This document shows positions 1-7,376 of a DNA stretch of 45,644 bases, piece after piece. The stretch is from Natrinema thermotolerans DSM 11552 (lineage in GTDB: Archaea > Halobacteriota > Halobacteria > Halobacteriales > Natrialbaceae). Positions within the stretch are counted from its first letter, which is position 1. The number at the start of each line of letters is the position of its first letter. The notes below the pieces were generated by a model that was not told where the DNA came from, made no database searches, and saw nothing but the letters and a program-made list of their open reading frames with translations. Both the position numbers and the translations under genes were made by a program. Where the stretch lies: positions 1,303 through 46,946 of the forward strand of contig AOIR01000004.1 in assembly GCA_000337115.1 (NCBI GenBank), in the 5' to 3' direction.

Positions 1-895
1 GGCTCGAGCCGCTGCCGGGGGTGACGGGCTCGTCCCACCCGATCTCGCCGTCGCGGTAGCGCCCGCGACAGACGGCTCCGGAGCCGTCGATCAGCAGAAC
101 CGTCTCGTCGCCGCTCCGGCCGGCGACGGCGACCCCCAGCCAGTTGTTCGTGATCTCGAGTGGGGCCGTGTAATCGGTGTGCAGTCCCGTCTCGGGCTCG
201 AGCCGGCCCACCGCGCCGCTGTCGCCGGCGACCCAGACTGCCGCGCCGTCGGCCGTCGCCGCGACCCCCTGTAACTCCTCGCCCTGCGCGGCGGGCCCGT
301 CCGCGAGCGCGACCGACCACTCGGCGTCGCCGCCGCCGGCCGAGAGGACCACCCCGTCCTCGCCGACGGCGTGGGCCGCGCCGCCGTCGGTCACGCAGAC
401 GTCCCGCAGCGTCGCTTCGGTGGGAACGTCGACGGGCCGCCACTCGCGGGCGTGGGGCCGCTCGGTCTCGCTGGCGGCGTCGGTCCCGGATGCTCCGTCG
501 CCGGTATCGACGTCGGGACGGTCGTCGTCCGAGCCGAGAGCGACGCCGTCGTGTCCGTCGCCGTCCGCGGATTCGGCCGCCGTATCCGGGCGCTCGAGCG
601 CCGCGTCACCGGTCGCCGTTCGATCGGCGGTCGTCGCCGCGCGGTCTCGAGCGGCCGTCGCCTCGTCCGCCCGCTCGGGTGCGTCGTCCCGACCCACCGA
701 CGGTCGCCACAGGTACAGCACGATCGGCGGGACGACATAGGACGCCAGCGCGAGGGCGATGAACGCGCGGTGATAGACCGACAGCGTCCCGAACGCCGTC
801 AGTCCGGCTGCCGCGACCGCGTGGATCCAGGTCTTCGTGTACTCGCGAAAGAACGGGAGGAAGCCGTCGCTCGAGCGTGCGTCCTGGGTCACCAT
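1..895 (-). CDS. Membrane-anchored propeller-like protein, C-terminus cut by window start
   Basis: The reverse strand is open from an ATG at 893-895 to base 1 without a stop, giving at least 298 residues. Residues about 20-63 contain two hydrophobic segments, the second reading YVVPPIVLYLW. A long Asp/Ala/Thr-rich linker follows (about 65-150). After that come short repeated blocks such as AHAVGEDGVVLSAGG and VWVAGDSGAVGRLEPETG, which look like blades of a beta-propeller. I infer a membrane-anchored propeller displayed on one side of the membrane; the substrate or partner is unknown. The Hsp20-like gene lies 115 bp upstream on the same strand. The C-terminal part lies outside the window, so the blade count cannot be judged. 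Confidence 0.75.
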   Translation of the reverse strand, partial: MVTQDARSSDGFLPFFREYTKTWIHAVAAAGLTAFGTLSVYHRAFIALALASYVVPPIVLYLWRPSVGRDDAPERADEATAARDRAATTADRTATGDAALERPDTAAESADGDGHDGVALGSDDDRPDVDTGDGASGTDAASETERPHAREWRPVDVPTEATLRDVCVTDGGAAHAVGEDGVVLSAGGGDAEWSVALADGPAAQGEELQGVAATADGAAVWVAGDSGAVGRLEPETGLHTDYTAPLEITNNWLGVAVAGRSGDETVLLIDGSGAVCRGRYRDGEIGWDEPVTPGSGSS

Positions 896-1010
896 TGGTC
901 CCGTGACTGTCGTCTCTCCTACCGGGCAAGGGCGCAAAAACGTGCTGCAGGCAGTCCGCTCGGTTCCGATCGACCGGAAATGAGAGCCCGTCGGGGTGGT
1001 CGATCGAGAC

Positions 1011-1349
1011 TCACGATTCCGTCTCGAGCGAGACGGTGAGGACGCCGTTGTTGTAGAACGCGTGTCGGTCGTCCCCGAACTCGAGGCCGGGAGGAAGCGG
1101 CGTGACGGTGCGTTCGACGATGCGGTCATCACTCGCAGTCTGCTCGTCGCCGTGTTGGTCGCCGACCTCGACGCTGTCGCCGCGATCGACCGCGATCCGG
1201 AGGCGACGCGAGCCGACCTCGACGGTCACGTCGTCCATCGCTACGGGGGCGACGTCGACGGCGGCGCGAAGGCGATCAGACGTGCCGTCGTAGACGACCT
1301 GCGTCGGAAACGGGAACGGCGTCGTTTCGGCGGGGCCGCTGGTGGACAT
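1011..1349 (-). CDS. Hsp20/alpha-crystallin-like small protein
   Basis: This 112-residue protein starts MSTSGPAETTPFPF. Its C-terminal half is beta-strand rich and ends with FYNNGVLTVSLETES. The NGVLTV block is typical of the last strands of the alpha-crystallin domain in small heat-shock proteins. The family holds unfolding proteins in the cytoplasm, sometimes with a specialised client. The frame stays open upstream to about 1643, but that stretch runs through a non-coding dispersed repeat, so I chose the internal ATG at 1347-1349. It is shorter than a canonical Hsp20 and lacks an obvious IxI tail, so it could be a divergent Hsp20-fold protein, not an active chaperone. Confidence 0.7.
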   Translation of the reverse strand: MSTSGPAETTPFPFPTQVVYDGTSDRLRAAVDVAPVAMDDVTVEVGSRRLRIAVDRGDSVEVGDQHGDEQTASDDRIVERTVTPLPPGLEFGDDRHAFYNNGVLTVSLETES

Positions 1350-1438
1350 GGCCCCACGTTCCGACGGCGGCGGGAAACCGCCCCGCGTGTACAGTTGCGC
1401 GCTTGATACCGTGTGTACCACGGCCTGTGGAACAACGT

Positions 1439-1629
1439 GCGGTGGCGCGCGCTGTCGGTCGTCCGAACGGGAGTGAGGACGGCCGATAACGCTGCGCGAG
1501 GGATGAGCGAGCGCAGTGAGCGTTAGCGCGGGACCGGAGGTCCCGCGAACCATGCGAACGGGTGCTGCGCACCCGTGAGCAGAAATCGGCTGGGGAGGGC
1601 GTGGCTCCACCGTGTTGCCACGATAGCAG
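1439..1629 (+). repeat. Dispersed structured intergenic repeat, copy A (long form)
   Basis: The copy begins GCGGTGGCGCGCGC and ends TGTTGCCACGATAGCAG. A hairpin follows the left end: arms 1454-1464 and 1477-1487 pair over 11 bp with two G-U wobbles around the loop GAACGGGAGTGA. Compared with the short copies it carries about 50 extra bases holding two perfect hairpins (GCGGGACC/GGTCCCGC and ACGGGTGC/GCACCCGT). The blocks GCGAGGGATGAG and GCTGGGGAGGG are shared with the other copies at 18248, 18423, 33180 and 38313. Confidence 0.85.
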
Positions 1630-1730
1630 AGCGCTCGTCTCACAGCCGGTTACTCGGTCTACAGCAACCCGGAGCAAACGGACGACACCATCACTCCTAC
1701 AGTTATCAGATCCGAATAGAGAAATGAAAT

Positions 1731-1903
1731 ATGGGTCGTGGCATCCGTCGCCGCCTCGACGTCCTCATCGCAACGCGAGCCTTCTGGGAATCGTGCTGAC
1801 GATCGTGTTCTTCAGCGAACGGATCACTATCTTCGTTCTCGTCCTCTCGGTGTTCGTCGCCGTCGGGATCGGACTGGCGTCGCTGTGGTACGCGGAAGGG
1901 TGA
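1731..1903 (+). pseudogene. Small two-helix membrane protein, apparent 1-base frameshift
   Basis: From ATG 1731 the frame reads MGRGIRRRLDVLIATRAF and then hits a stop. One frame over, the sequence continues as LGIVLTIVFFSERITIF and FVAVGIGLASLWYAEG up to a stop at 1901-1903. Adding one T in the CTTC at 1781-1784 would join them into a 57-residue protein: a basic N-terminus plus two membrane helices. A TATA-like GTTATC lies about 27 nt before 1731, which supports that start. In the second frame alone, an ATG at 1724 would give a less likely 59-residue product. I cannot tell a sequencing error from a real mutation. Function unknown. Confidence 0.5.
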
Positions 1904-1944
1904 GCCAGTTCAGTTACCCGCTCGTCTCGCGATGACGCCACTCG

Positions 1945-3528
1945 TCACAGATAGCCCAGATCCGCGAGCCGGTCTTTGGTCCCCTCGCGCATCTCGACCT
2001 CGCCCGACTCTCCGGCCGCCTCGAGCGGGTCGAACCGCGCCTCGAGTCGCCGCCGAAGGTCCCGGGCCCGCTCGGGTTCCTCGCCGGTGATATCCGTCCC
2101 CTCGAGCGGATCCGACCGAACGTGATGGAGCCGTTCGAAGCCGTCGTCGCCGCGGACGTACTTGTAGTCGGCCGTCCGGACCGCCCGCAGCCGCCGGTCG
2201 AACGCGCGGACGCGGTCGGGGATCGCGCCGAAGCGGGACTCGAGGCGCTCGATCGAGGGCTGAGGGGCGACGTACTCGGCGAAGACGGCCTCGCGGGGAT
2301 CGTCGTCCGAGTCGGGATGCAGCGACCGGCTCGACCACCCCTCGCGGAGCGCGGGGTCGTCGACGCCGGCCGTCTCGAGCAGGGTAGCGGGGAGATCGAG
2401 CAGGCTCACGAGGTCGTGGCGGGCGTCGCCGCCGGTGAACGGGCCGCCGTGGGCGACGAGGGGGACGTTCAGCAGGGTGTCGTAGAGGTTGTACTGGTGG
2501 CCGAAGAAGCCGTGTTCGCCGACGTGTTCGCCGTGGTCGCCACAGACGACGAACAGGGTGTCCTCCCACTCGCCGGCGTCGGAGAGTGCAGCCCGGAGTC
2601 GGCCGACCTGGTGGTCGACGTAGGCGAGTTCCGCGCGGTAGAGGCCCCGCAACATGGCGAACTCCCGGTCGGAGATCTCGTAGTCCTCGCAGTCGTAGGC
2701 GCGGGGATCCTGCCTGATCGCCGTCGCATCCTCGTAGCTGGCTCCCTCGGGGAGGAACCGCTCGGCGTACTCGCGGGGCGGGTCGTACTCGACGTGGGGC
2801 TCGATGAAGTTACAGAACAGGAAGAAAGGACGGTCGTCGCGTCGGCTCTCGAGCCAGTCGGCGGTCCAGTCGACCGCGCGGGCGGAGCCGTCGTCGCCGG
2901 CCGGTTGGAGCAGTTCGCTGTAGAGGATGTTGGCGGCGTTGACGACGGGGTTGCCGTCGAAGAGTCGCTCACGGGTCGCGTCGAGTTTCTCCCGGAAGTC
3001 CTCGCCGCGGACGACTGCGCCCATGTCGGCGTCTGCCTGAATGTACTGCCACCCCTTGCGCAATCGGTCGAAGCCGCGGTCGAAGCCGAACTCCTCGGTG
3101 ATCCAGGTGTTGTTCGAGACGCCGACCGTCTCGTACCCCGCGTCGGCGAAGGCTTCCGGTAGCGTCCGCAGATCGCCCTCGAGATAGGTGTGGCCGCCGT
3201 GGGTCCCGTGTTCGGAGGGGTAGGTGCCGGTAAACAGCGACGCGTGGGAGGGCAGCGTCCACGGCGCGGTCGCGAAGGCGTTCTCGAAGGCGACTCCCTC
3301 GGCGGCGAGTCGCGCCACCGCGGGCGTCGGGCGTGCGCCCCCGCCGTCGTCGCCCGCCGCCCGGTCACCCGGAAGCGATTTCGAGCCGACGTGATCGGGG
3401 TCCGCTACGTGCCCTTCGGAAAACCCCTGCAGTCCGACGCTTTTCGATCGCGCCGTATCGAGAACCACGAGAACCACGTTCCGCACAGTACGATGTGACT
3501 CGTCGTCACGTCCGTTCGAGTCCGACAT
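1945..3528 (-). CDS. Sulfatase-like hydrolase (alkaline phosphatase superfamily)
   Basis: This protein of about 527 residues has the sulfatase fold. An N-terminal VVLVVLDTAR strand supplies a metal-binding Asp (about D24). The nucleophile region reads WTLPSHASLFTGTYPSEHG (about 90-108), and the second metal site is GDHGEHVGEHGFFGHQ (about 330-345). In canonical type I sulfatases the signature is C/S-x-P-x-R; here the aligned residues are T-x-P-x-H, so formylglycine cannot form at that position. It may therefore be a phosphohydrolase or phosphotransferase, or hydrolyse a sulfate ester by another route. No signal peptide is visible. I prefer the ATG at 3528 (MSDSNGRDD) over one six codons upstream. 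It is a single gene with about 200 bp of spacer before the next, divergent gene. Confidence 0.8.
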   Translation of the reverse strand: MSDSNGRDDESHRTVRNVVLVVLDTARSKSVGLQGFSEGHVADPDHVGSKSLPGDRAAGDDGGGARPTPAVARLAAEGVAFENAFATAPWTLPSHASLFTGTYPSEHGTHGGHTYLEGDLRTLPEAFADAGYETVGVSNNTWITEEFGFDRGFDRLRKGWQYIQADADMGAVVRGEDFREKLDATRERLFDGNPVVNAANILYSELLQPAGDDGSARAVDWTADWLESRRDDRPFFLFCNFIEPHVEYDPPREYAERFLPEGASYEDATAIRQDPRAYDCEDYEISDREFAMLRGLYRAELAYVDHQVGRLRAALSDAGEWEDTLFVVCGDHGEHVGEHGFFGHQYNLYDTLLNVPLVAHGGPFTGGDARHDLVSLLDLPATLLETAGVDDPALREGWSSRSLHPDSDDDPREAVFAEYVAPQPSIERLESRFGAIPDRVRAFDRRLRAVRTADYKYVRGDDGFERLHHVRSDPLEGTDITGEEPERARDLRRRLEARFDPLEAAGESGEVEMREGTKDRLADLGYL

Positions 3529-3742
3529 GGATGGGGGTATCTCCACGCGGTGGAGGGAAGGTCACCAGCCCGGAGTATGCAGGGCCGTAATCAGTTCTAT
3601 CGCCCGATTTGTCGTCGGAAGCGCTCCAGAACCGCAATATCCGATATCGCTCGAGGCGGTCGATGACCGGGACGGTCCCGGCCGGGTAGTCAGTTGCCGG
3701 TCGAATCTTCATCCGACCGGACGGCGTACCAGCGATGAACGG

Positions 3743-4537
3743 ATGACTGCACCCCACGACGACGCGACGACCGACGAATCGATCGATGACCGACCCGGAA
3801 TCGAGGATCTCACGGACCGCGAGGAACTGGTCGACCCGGAGAGCGGACTCACAGCGGCATCCGACGCGCTCGGGGGCGGGACGCTGTCGGTTCTCGGCGG
3901 CGGCCTCCTGCTCGCGGCCGCGATCCGCTCGCTGGCCGCGAACCGCCGGCGGGCGATCCCGCTTGCCGTCGCCGGGGGCGCGCTGGCCGGGTACGGGCTT
4001 CGCAGACGCCGCTCGAGCGCCGAGAGCGGTGGCGTGCCGGATATCGAGAGCGGCACCGACGGGAAAGACGTCTCGGACGCGGCCAGTGCGGCCGCCGAGC
4101 GGGTCGACTCCGGCCGTGAGTCCGAGATCGAGGGCGACGGCGAGATCACGGCCGACCGGGGGATCGACGACCCCGCGGACTCGGGCTCGCGGATCGAGTT
4201 CACCGACGAGCCGGACGAGGACCCCTCGCAGTCCCGGCCAGATCTCGGAGCCGACGAGGGAGAGCCCCGACGCGAGACCGGAACGGACGAGGTGGAAGTA
4301 GACGTCTCCGACACCGCGATGGCCGACGAGACAAGCGAGGCGACCGGGCCGGACCCGACTCAGGCCCAGCCGACCCAGACGGCGGAGACGGAACCGGAGG
4401 CCAGCCCCGCTGAGGACGCCTCCGAGATGAAAGTCGAGCCGCCCGATGACGACGAATCCGAGTCGGAGACGGACGACGAGGCGGCGACGGACAACGCGGA
4501 GGCGACGGACGACGAGGCGGACGAAGACGAGAAATAA
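3743..4537 (+). CDS. Acidic protein with two N-terminal hydrophobic segments
   Basis: The protein has 264 residues. Residues about 44-63 (rich in Gly, Leu, Ala) and 71-86 are hydrophobic and separated by the basic turn NRRR. RRRR follows the second, which suggests a helical hairpin in the membrane with both termini in the cytoplasm. The remaining 170 residues are low complexity and dominated by Glu, Asp, Thr and Ala, ending in repeats of EATDDEADEDEK type. I recognise no family. The ATG at 3743 was chosen because upstream codons in this frame have no coding character. It converges on the PAP2 gene with a 23-bp gap. It could be a membrane organiser or simply a haloadapted disordered tail. Confidence 0.7.
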   Translation: MTAPHDDATTDESIDDRPGIEDLTDREELVDPESGLTAASDALGGGTLSVLGGGLLLAAAIRSLAANRRRAIPLAVAGGALAGYGLRRRRSSAESGGVPDIESGTDGKDVSDAASAAAERVDSGRESEIEGDGEITADRGIDDPADSGSRIEFTDEPDEDPSQSRPDLGADEGEPRRETGTDEVEVDVSDTAMADETSEATGPDPTQAQPTQTAETEPEASPAEDASEMKVEPPDDDESESETDDEAATDNAEATDDEADEDEK

Positions 4538-4560
4538 ACGCGGTCCTCGCCCCGACGGAC

Positions 4561-5496
4561 TTACTGCGATCGCGAGGGCGACTGACGCCCAAGGCAGTTC
4601 TCGAGGTCCGAGTGGTAGAGAACGGGCGCCGCGACGAACGCAGCGGCGACGACGCCGAGAACCCCGCTTGCGGCGAGCAGCGGTTCGGGCCAGTAAATAC
4701 TGGTAAGCACTGCCAGCGACGCGGCCGCGAGGAGGACGGCGAGGGCTCGCGCCGCGAGCGGTCGGCTCGTTCGTATCGGACCGCGTCCGGCCTCGAGCCC
4801 TCGAGCGAGGGCTGGGAGCTGCCAGCCAGCGAACGCACCGATCGACGTGCCCAACAGGAGGACGGCGTCGGGGTCGGCGTCGCTCGTGGCGACGGCGACG
4901 GCGGCGAACCCGACCGCGAGCCCGAGTCCGAGCGTGCCGCGGCGGGTCGGATACCGATCCAGCAGCCGCCAGAGGAGGACCAGAAACGCCAGCCCGACGC
5001 CGACGCCCGCGACGACGTCAACGAGGTAGTGGACGCCGAGCCCGACCCGAGAGAGGCAGACGACCGTCACGAGCGCGGCGGCGGTGAGATACCGCTGCCG
5101 TCGCGTGCCGACCGAGAGGTACTCGGCAAGGCTGACGTAGACGACCGTCGTCATCAGGGCGTGACCGCTCGGAAAGCCGTAGCCAGTCGCGGTCGCCGTC
5201 GCACGGTGGAGCGGCTGAACCGCCGCCGGCAGCGCACCCGCCTCCACGAGTACCCGCTCGGGCCGGGGGAGGGCGAAGACGTGCTTCAGGCCCGTGATCA
5301 GCGACAGGCCAGCTAACATCGCGCCGAGTACGGCGGCGGCCTCGTCCCGGCGGGCCGTCGCCCCCCAGTAGGCGACTCCCACGATCAGCCCGAGGAACCA
5401 GACGTCTCCCAGTTGGGTCACGAGCCCGAGCAGGACGACGGCCCACTCGGGGGCGACCTCGCGGAACGCGTCGAACCACTCGAACCCTCGAGACAT
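4561..5496 (-). CDS. PAP2 superfamily membrane phosphatase
   Basis: This 311-residue integral membrane protein carries the three phosphatidic-acid-phosphatase motifs in order: KHVFALPRP (about 71-79), PSGH (109-112), and SR...H...D spread over SRVGLGVHYLVD (about 149-160). These residues bind the phosphate and form the phosphohistidine intermediate. Substrates in the family include phosphatidic acid and polyprenyl pyrophosphates; recycling of lipid carrier for glycosylation is possible in an archaeon. Five or six further hydrophobic helices follow to the C-terminus. A TATA-like GTTTATG sits about 27 nt before the ATG at 5494-5496, supporting this start over a longer open frame. The next gene upstream is divergent. 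Confidence 0.88.
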   Translation of the reverse strand: MSRGFEWFDAFREVAPEWAVVLLGLVTQLGDVWFLGLIVGVAYWGATARRDEAAAVLGAMLAGLSLITGLKHVFALPRPERVLVEAGALPAAVQPLHRATATATGYGFPSGHALMTTVVYVSLAEYLSVGTRRQRYLTAAALVTVVCLSRVGLGVHYLVDVVAGVGVGLAFLVLLWRLLDRYPTRRGTLGLGLAVGFAAVAVATSDADPDAVLLLGTSIGAFAGWQLPALARGLEAGRGPIRTSRPLAARALAVLLAAASLAVLTSIYWPEPLLAASGVLGVVAAAFVAAPVLYHSDLENCLGRQSPSRSQ

Positions 5497-5846
5497 ACCC
5501 CACGCTACGGGCGACGGGATACATAAACGATTCCGACGAGCGCGGCCGGCCCGATTCGCGATCCACAGCCCGTGTTTCAACGCCCACCCGGTGCCGCCCG
5601 AGATGCTCGAGGCCTCGAGACAGTGCGTGCAAGCAGCGGGACGATCGCTCGTCACAGGTGGTCGGCGTCGCTCATGCGGGAGCTGCGGTCGCCGTCCCCG
5701 AATGCGTCCCCGGCCTCGAGCGAGTCGTCGAAGCGAACCGACAGTCCGTCGATCGAATCGGCCTGTCGAGGATAGCGGAAACACACGCCGCAATCTACGA
5801 CGAAATCGACAACAGTTAACTACGGCCGTCTCTCGAACACCGATAC
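5497..5846. other. Divergent intergenic region, no gene seen
   Basis: About 350 bp separates the divergent PAP2 and microprotein/YeiH genes. TATA-like elements sit at both edges: 5520-5526 reading leftward for PAP2, and GTTAAC at 5815-5820 reading rightward. The middle shows no convincing reading frame or hairpin. Confidence 0.5.
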
Positions 5847-5987
5847 ATGTCGACCGATGGCTGGCTGCCGATCGGCGACGCCGTGACGGATCGCTGGACG
5901 GTCCTCGAGCGCGACTGGCAGAGCGTACTGATCGGCGCGGCGATCGTCGCACTCGTCGTCCTCTTCGAGTTGCAGATCCCGTGGTGA
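5847..5987 (+). CDS. 46-residue single-helix membrane microprotein upstream of yeiH-like gene
   Basis: The frame runs from ATG 5847 to TGA 5985-5987 and encodes 46 residues. They split into an amphipathic N-terminal half with several Trp residues (GDAVTDRWTVLERDW) and one C-terminal membrane helix, SVLIGAAIVALVVLFELQ, ending IPW. The next gene begins four bases after the stop, so the two are almost certainly co-transcribed and the microprotein may be a subunit or regulator of the transporter. A TATA-like GTTAAC is about 27-30 nt upstream, which argues that this ORF carries the operon's own start. GC3 is high like its neighbours. No family recognised. Confidence 0.65.
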   Translation: MSTDGWLPIGDAVTDRWTVLERDWQSVLIGAAIVALVVLFELQIPW

Positions 5988-5991
5988 GGCG

Positions 5992-6975
5992 ATGAACGGG
6001 CGTCGACTACTGCCGGGCCTGCTGGCTCTCTGTCTGGGTGCGCTCCTCGCACGAACGCTCGCCGGCGCGCTCGGCGTCAATCATCTCCTGCTCGCGATCG
6101 CGTTCGGATTCGTCGCGGCGAACGCCGTCGGGGTTCCCGATTGCCTCGAGCCCGGTATCGAGACGCACAAGCTCTGGCTGGGCACGGGGATCGTACTCAT
6201 GGGCGCGTCGATCTCGCTCGAGACCGTCCTCGAAGTCGGTGGAGTCGTCCTGCTACTCGTCGTCGGCGTGGCCGCGACGACGCTGCTGGTCGTGGAACTC
6301 CTCGCACGCAACGTGTTCGGGCTGGCCGACCGAATGGGGTCGCTGCTCGCGGCCGGTGCCAGCATCTGTGGCGTCTCGGCGGTCGTCGCGGTCGCCGGCT
6401 CGATTCGGGCCCGCGAGGAGCAGATCGCATACGCGGCCGCGACGGTCCTGCTGTTCGACGCGGTCACGATCGTCGTCTACCCGATCGTCGGCGATCTGTT
6501 GGGCCTCTCGGGGATGGTATTCGGGACGTGGGCCGGCGTCAGTATGTTCTCGACCGGACCCGTCGTGGCCGTCGGCTTCGCCCACTCCGAGGCCGCCGGA
6601 CAGTGGGCGACGATGACGAAGCTCTCGCGAAACGCCCTGATCGGCGTCGTCGTTCTCGCATACGCGAGCTACTACGCACGCGCGGCCGGCGACAGTCGGC
6701 CCTCCGTTCGGACGCTCTGGGACGAGTTCCCGAAGTTCGTGCTGGGATTTCTCGGGCTCGCCGTCGTCGCGAGCGCCGGCGTCCTCTCTTCGGCCCAGTT
6801 GGCATCGATCGAGAACGCCTACAACTGGCTGTTCGTGGTCGCGTTCGCCGGTCTCGGCACCGAGATCCGACTCGCCGATCTCCGTACCACTGGATGGACG
6901 CCCGCCGTCGTCGTTCTGATCGCACTGCTCGCCAGTAGCGCCCTCTCGCTCGCGGCGCTGGTCCTGCTGTTCTGA
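5992..6975 (+). CDS. YeiH/UPF0324-family membrane transporter (putative anion exporter)
   Basis: This 327-residue protein has about ten hydrophobic helices. The block GASICGVSAVVAVAGSI (about 121-137), followed by EEQIAYAAATVLLFD and YPIVGDLLG, matches the UPF0324/YeiH family, often annotated as putative sulfate exporters. The biochemistry of most members is unproven. Length fits the family (about 320-350). It starts four bases after the 46-residue microprotein, implying one transcript. No sulfur-metabolism genes are near, so the transported anion cannot be inferred from context. Confidence 0.82.
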   Translation: MNGRRLLPGLLALCLGALLARTLAGALGVNHLLLAIAFGFVAANAVGVPDCLEPGIETHKLWLGTGIVLMGASISLETVLEVGGVVLLLVVGVAATTLLVVELLARNVFGLADRMGSLLAAGASICGVSAVVAVAGSIRAREEQIAYAAATVLLFDAVTIVVYPIVGDLLGLSGMVFGTWAGVSMFSTGPVVAVGFAHSEAAGQWATMTKLSRNALIGVVVLAYASYYARAAGDSRPSVRTLWDEFPKFVLGFLGLAVVASAGVLSSAQLASIENAYNWLFVVAFAGLGTEIRLADLRTTGWTPAVVVLIALLASSALSLAALVLLF

Positions 6976-7376
6976 GCGGAGCGACCCGGACCCAATACCG
7001 CGGCCGTAGTCGTGTTCGAGAAGCCGGCAAAATACGCACCATCCGATCGACGCTGGGATAGCCGGAATCGCTCGCTTGGACAGCCATGTGGGGCTGACGG
7101 AGCAGGATCACGAAACGGCTGGCGATACCGTGTCATTCCAGATAGCTGTCAAGTGACCCTCGGCGACCAGCCGATCCACGGCACCGACGAGCCGGCTCCG
7201 GAGATCCGCCGCCGGATCGGCGACGTCCAAAGCGGTCTCGGCCGACTAGCTCCGTTCCGAAGCCGCGGCTACGTCCACAACGTCCGGCCGCACGAGACGC
7301 CAAGTACCGTCAATGGCGCCCGTCGCGGCCGGACAGCACAGAAGCTATTTGCCGCCGGCGTGTCAGTCACGGACGT
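6976..7376. other. Intergenic region between yeiH-like gene and trpB
   Basis: About 400 bp carry no confident gene. On the reverse strand 7108-7245 is open and reads like the helical C-terminus of a protein (DLRSRLVGAVDRLVAEGHL), but it has no good start and may be a decayed fragment. A weak TATA-like GCTATTTGCC at 7344-7353 lies about 28 nt before trpB. Confidence 0.4.

Noticed and set aside
1350-1643. N-terminal extension of the Hsp20-like protein (reading CYRGNT...PPQPI)
   Set aside because: Encoded by the dispersed repeat; the same peptide pattern appears at 18418 and 33172 from other copies.
7108-7245. Short reverse-strand frame resembling a helical protein C-terminus
   Set aside because: No start and no homologue recognised; kept only as a possible fragment.
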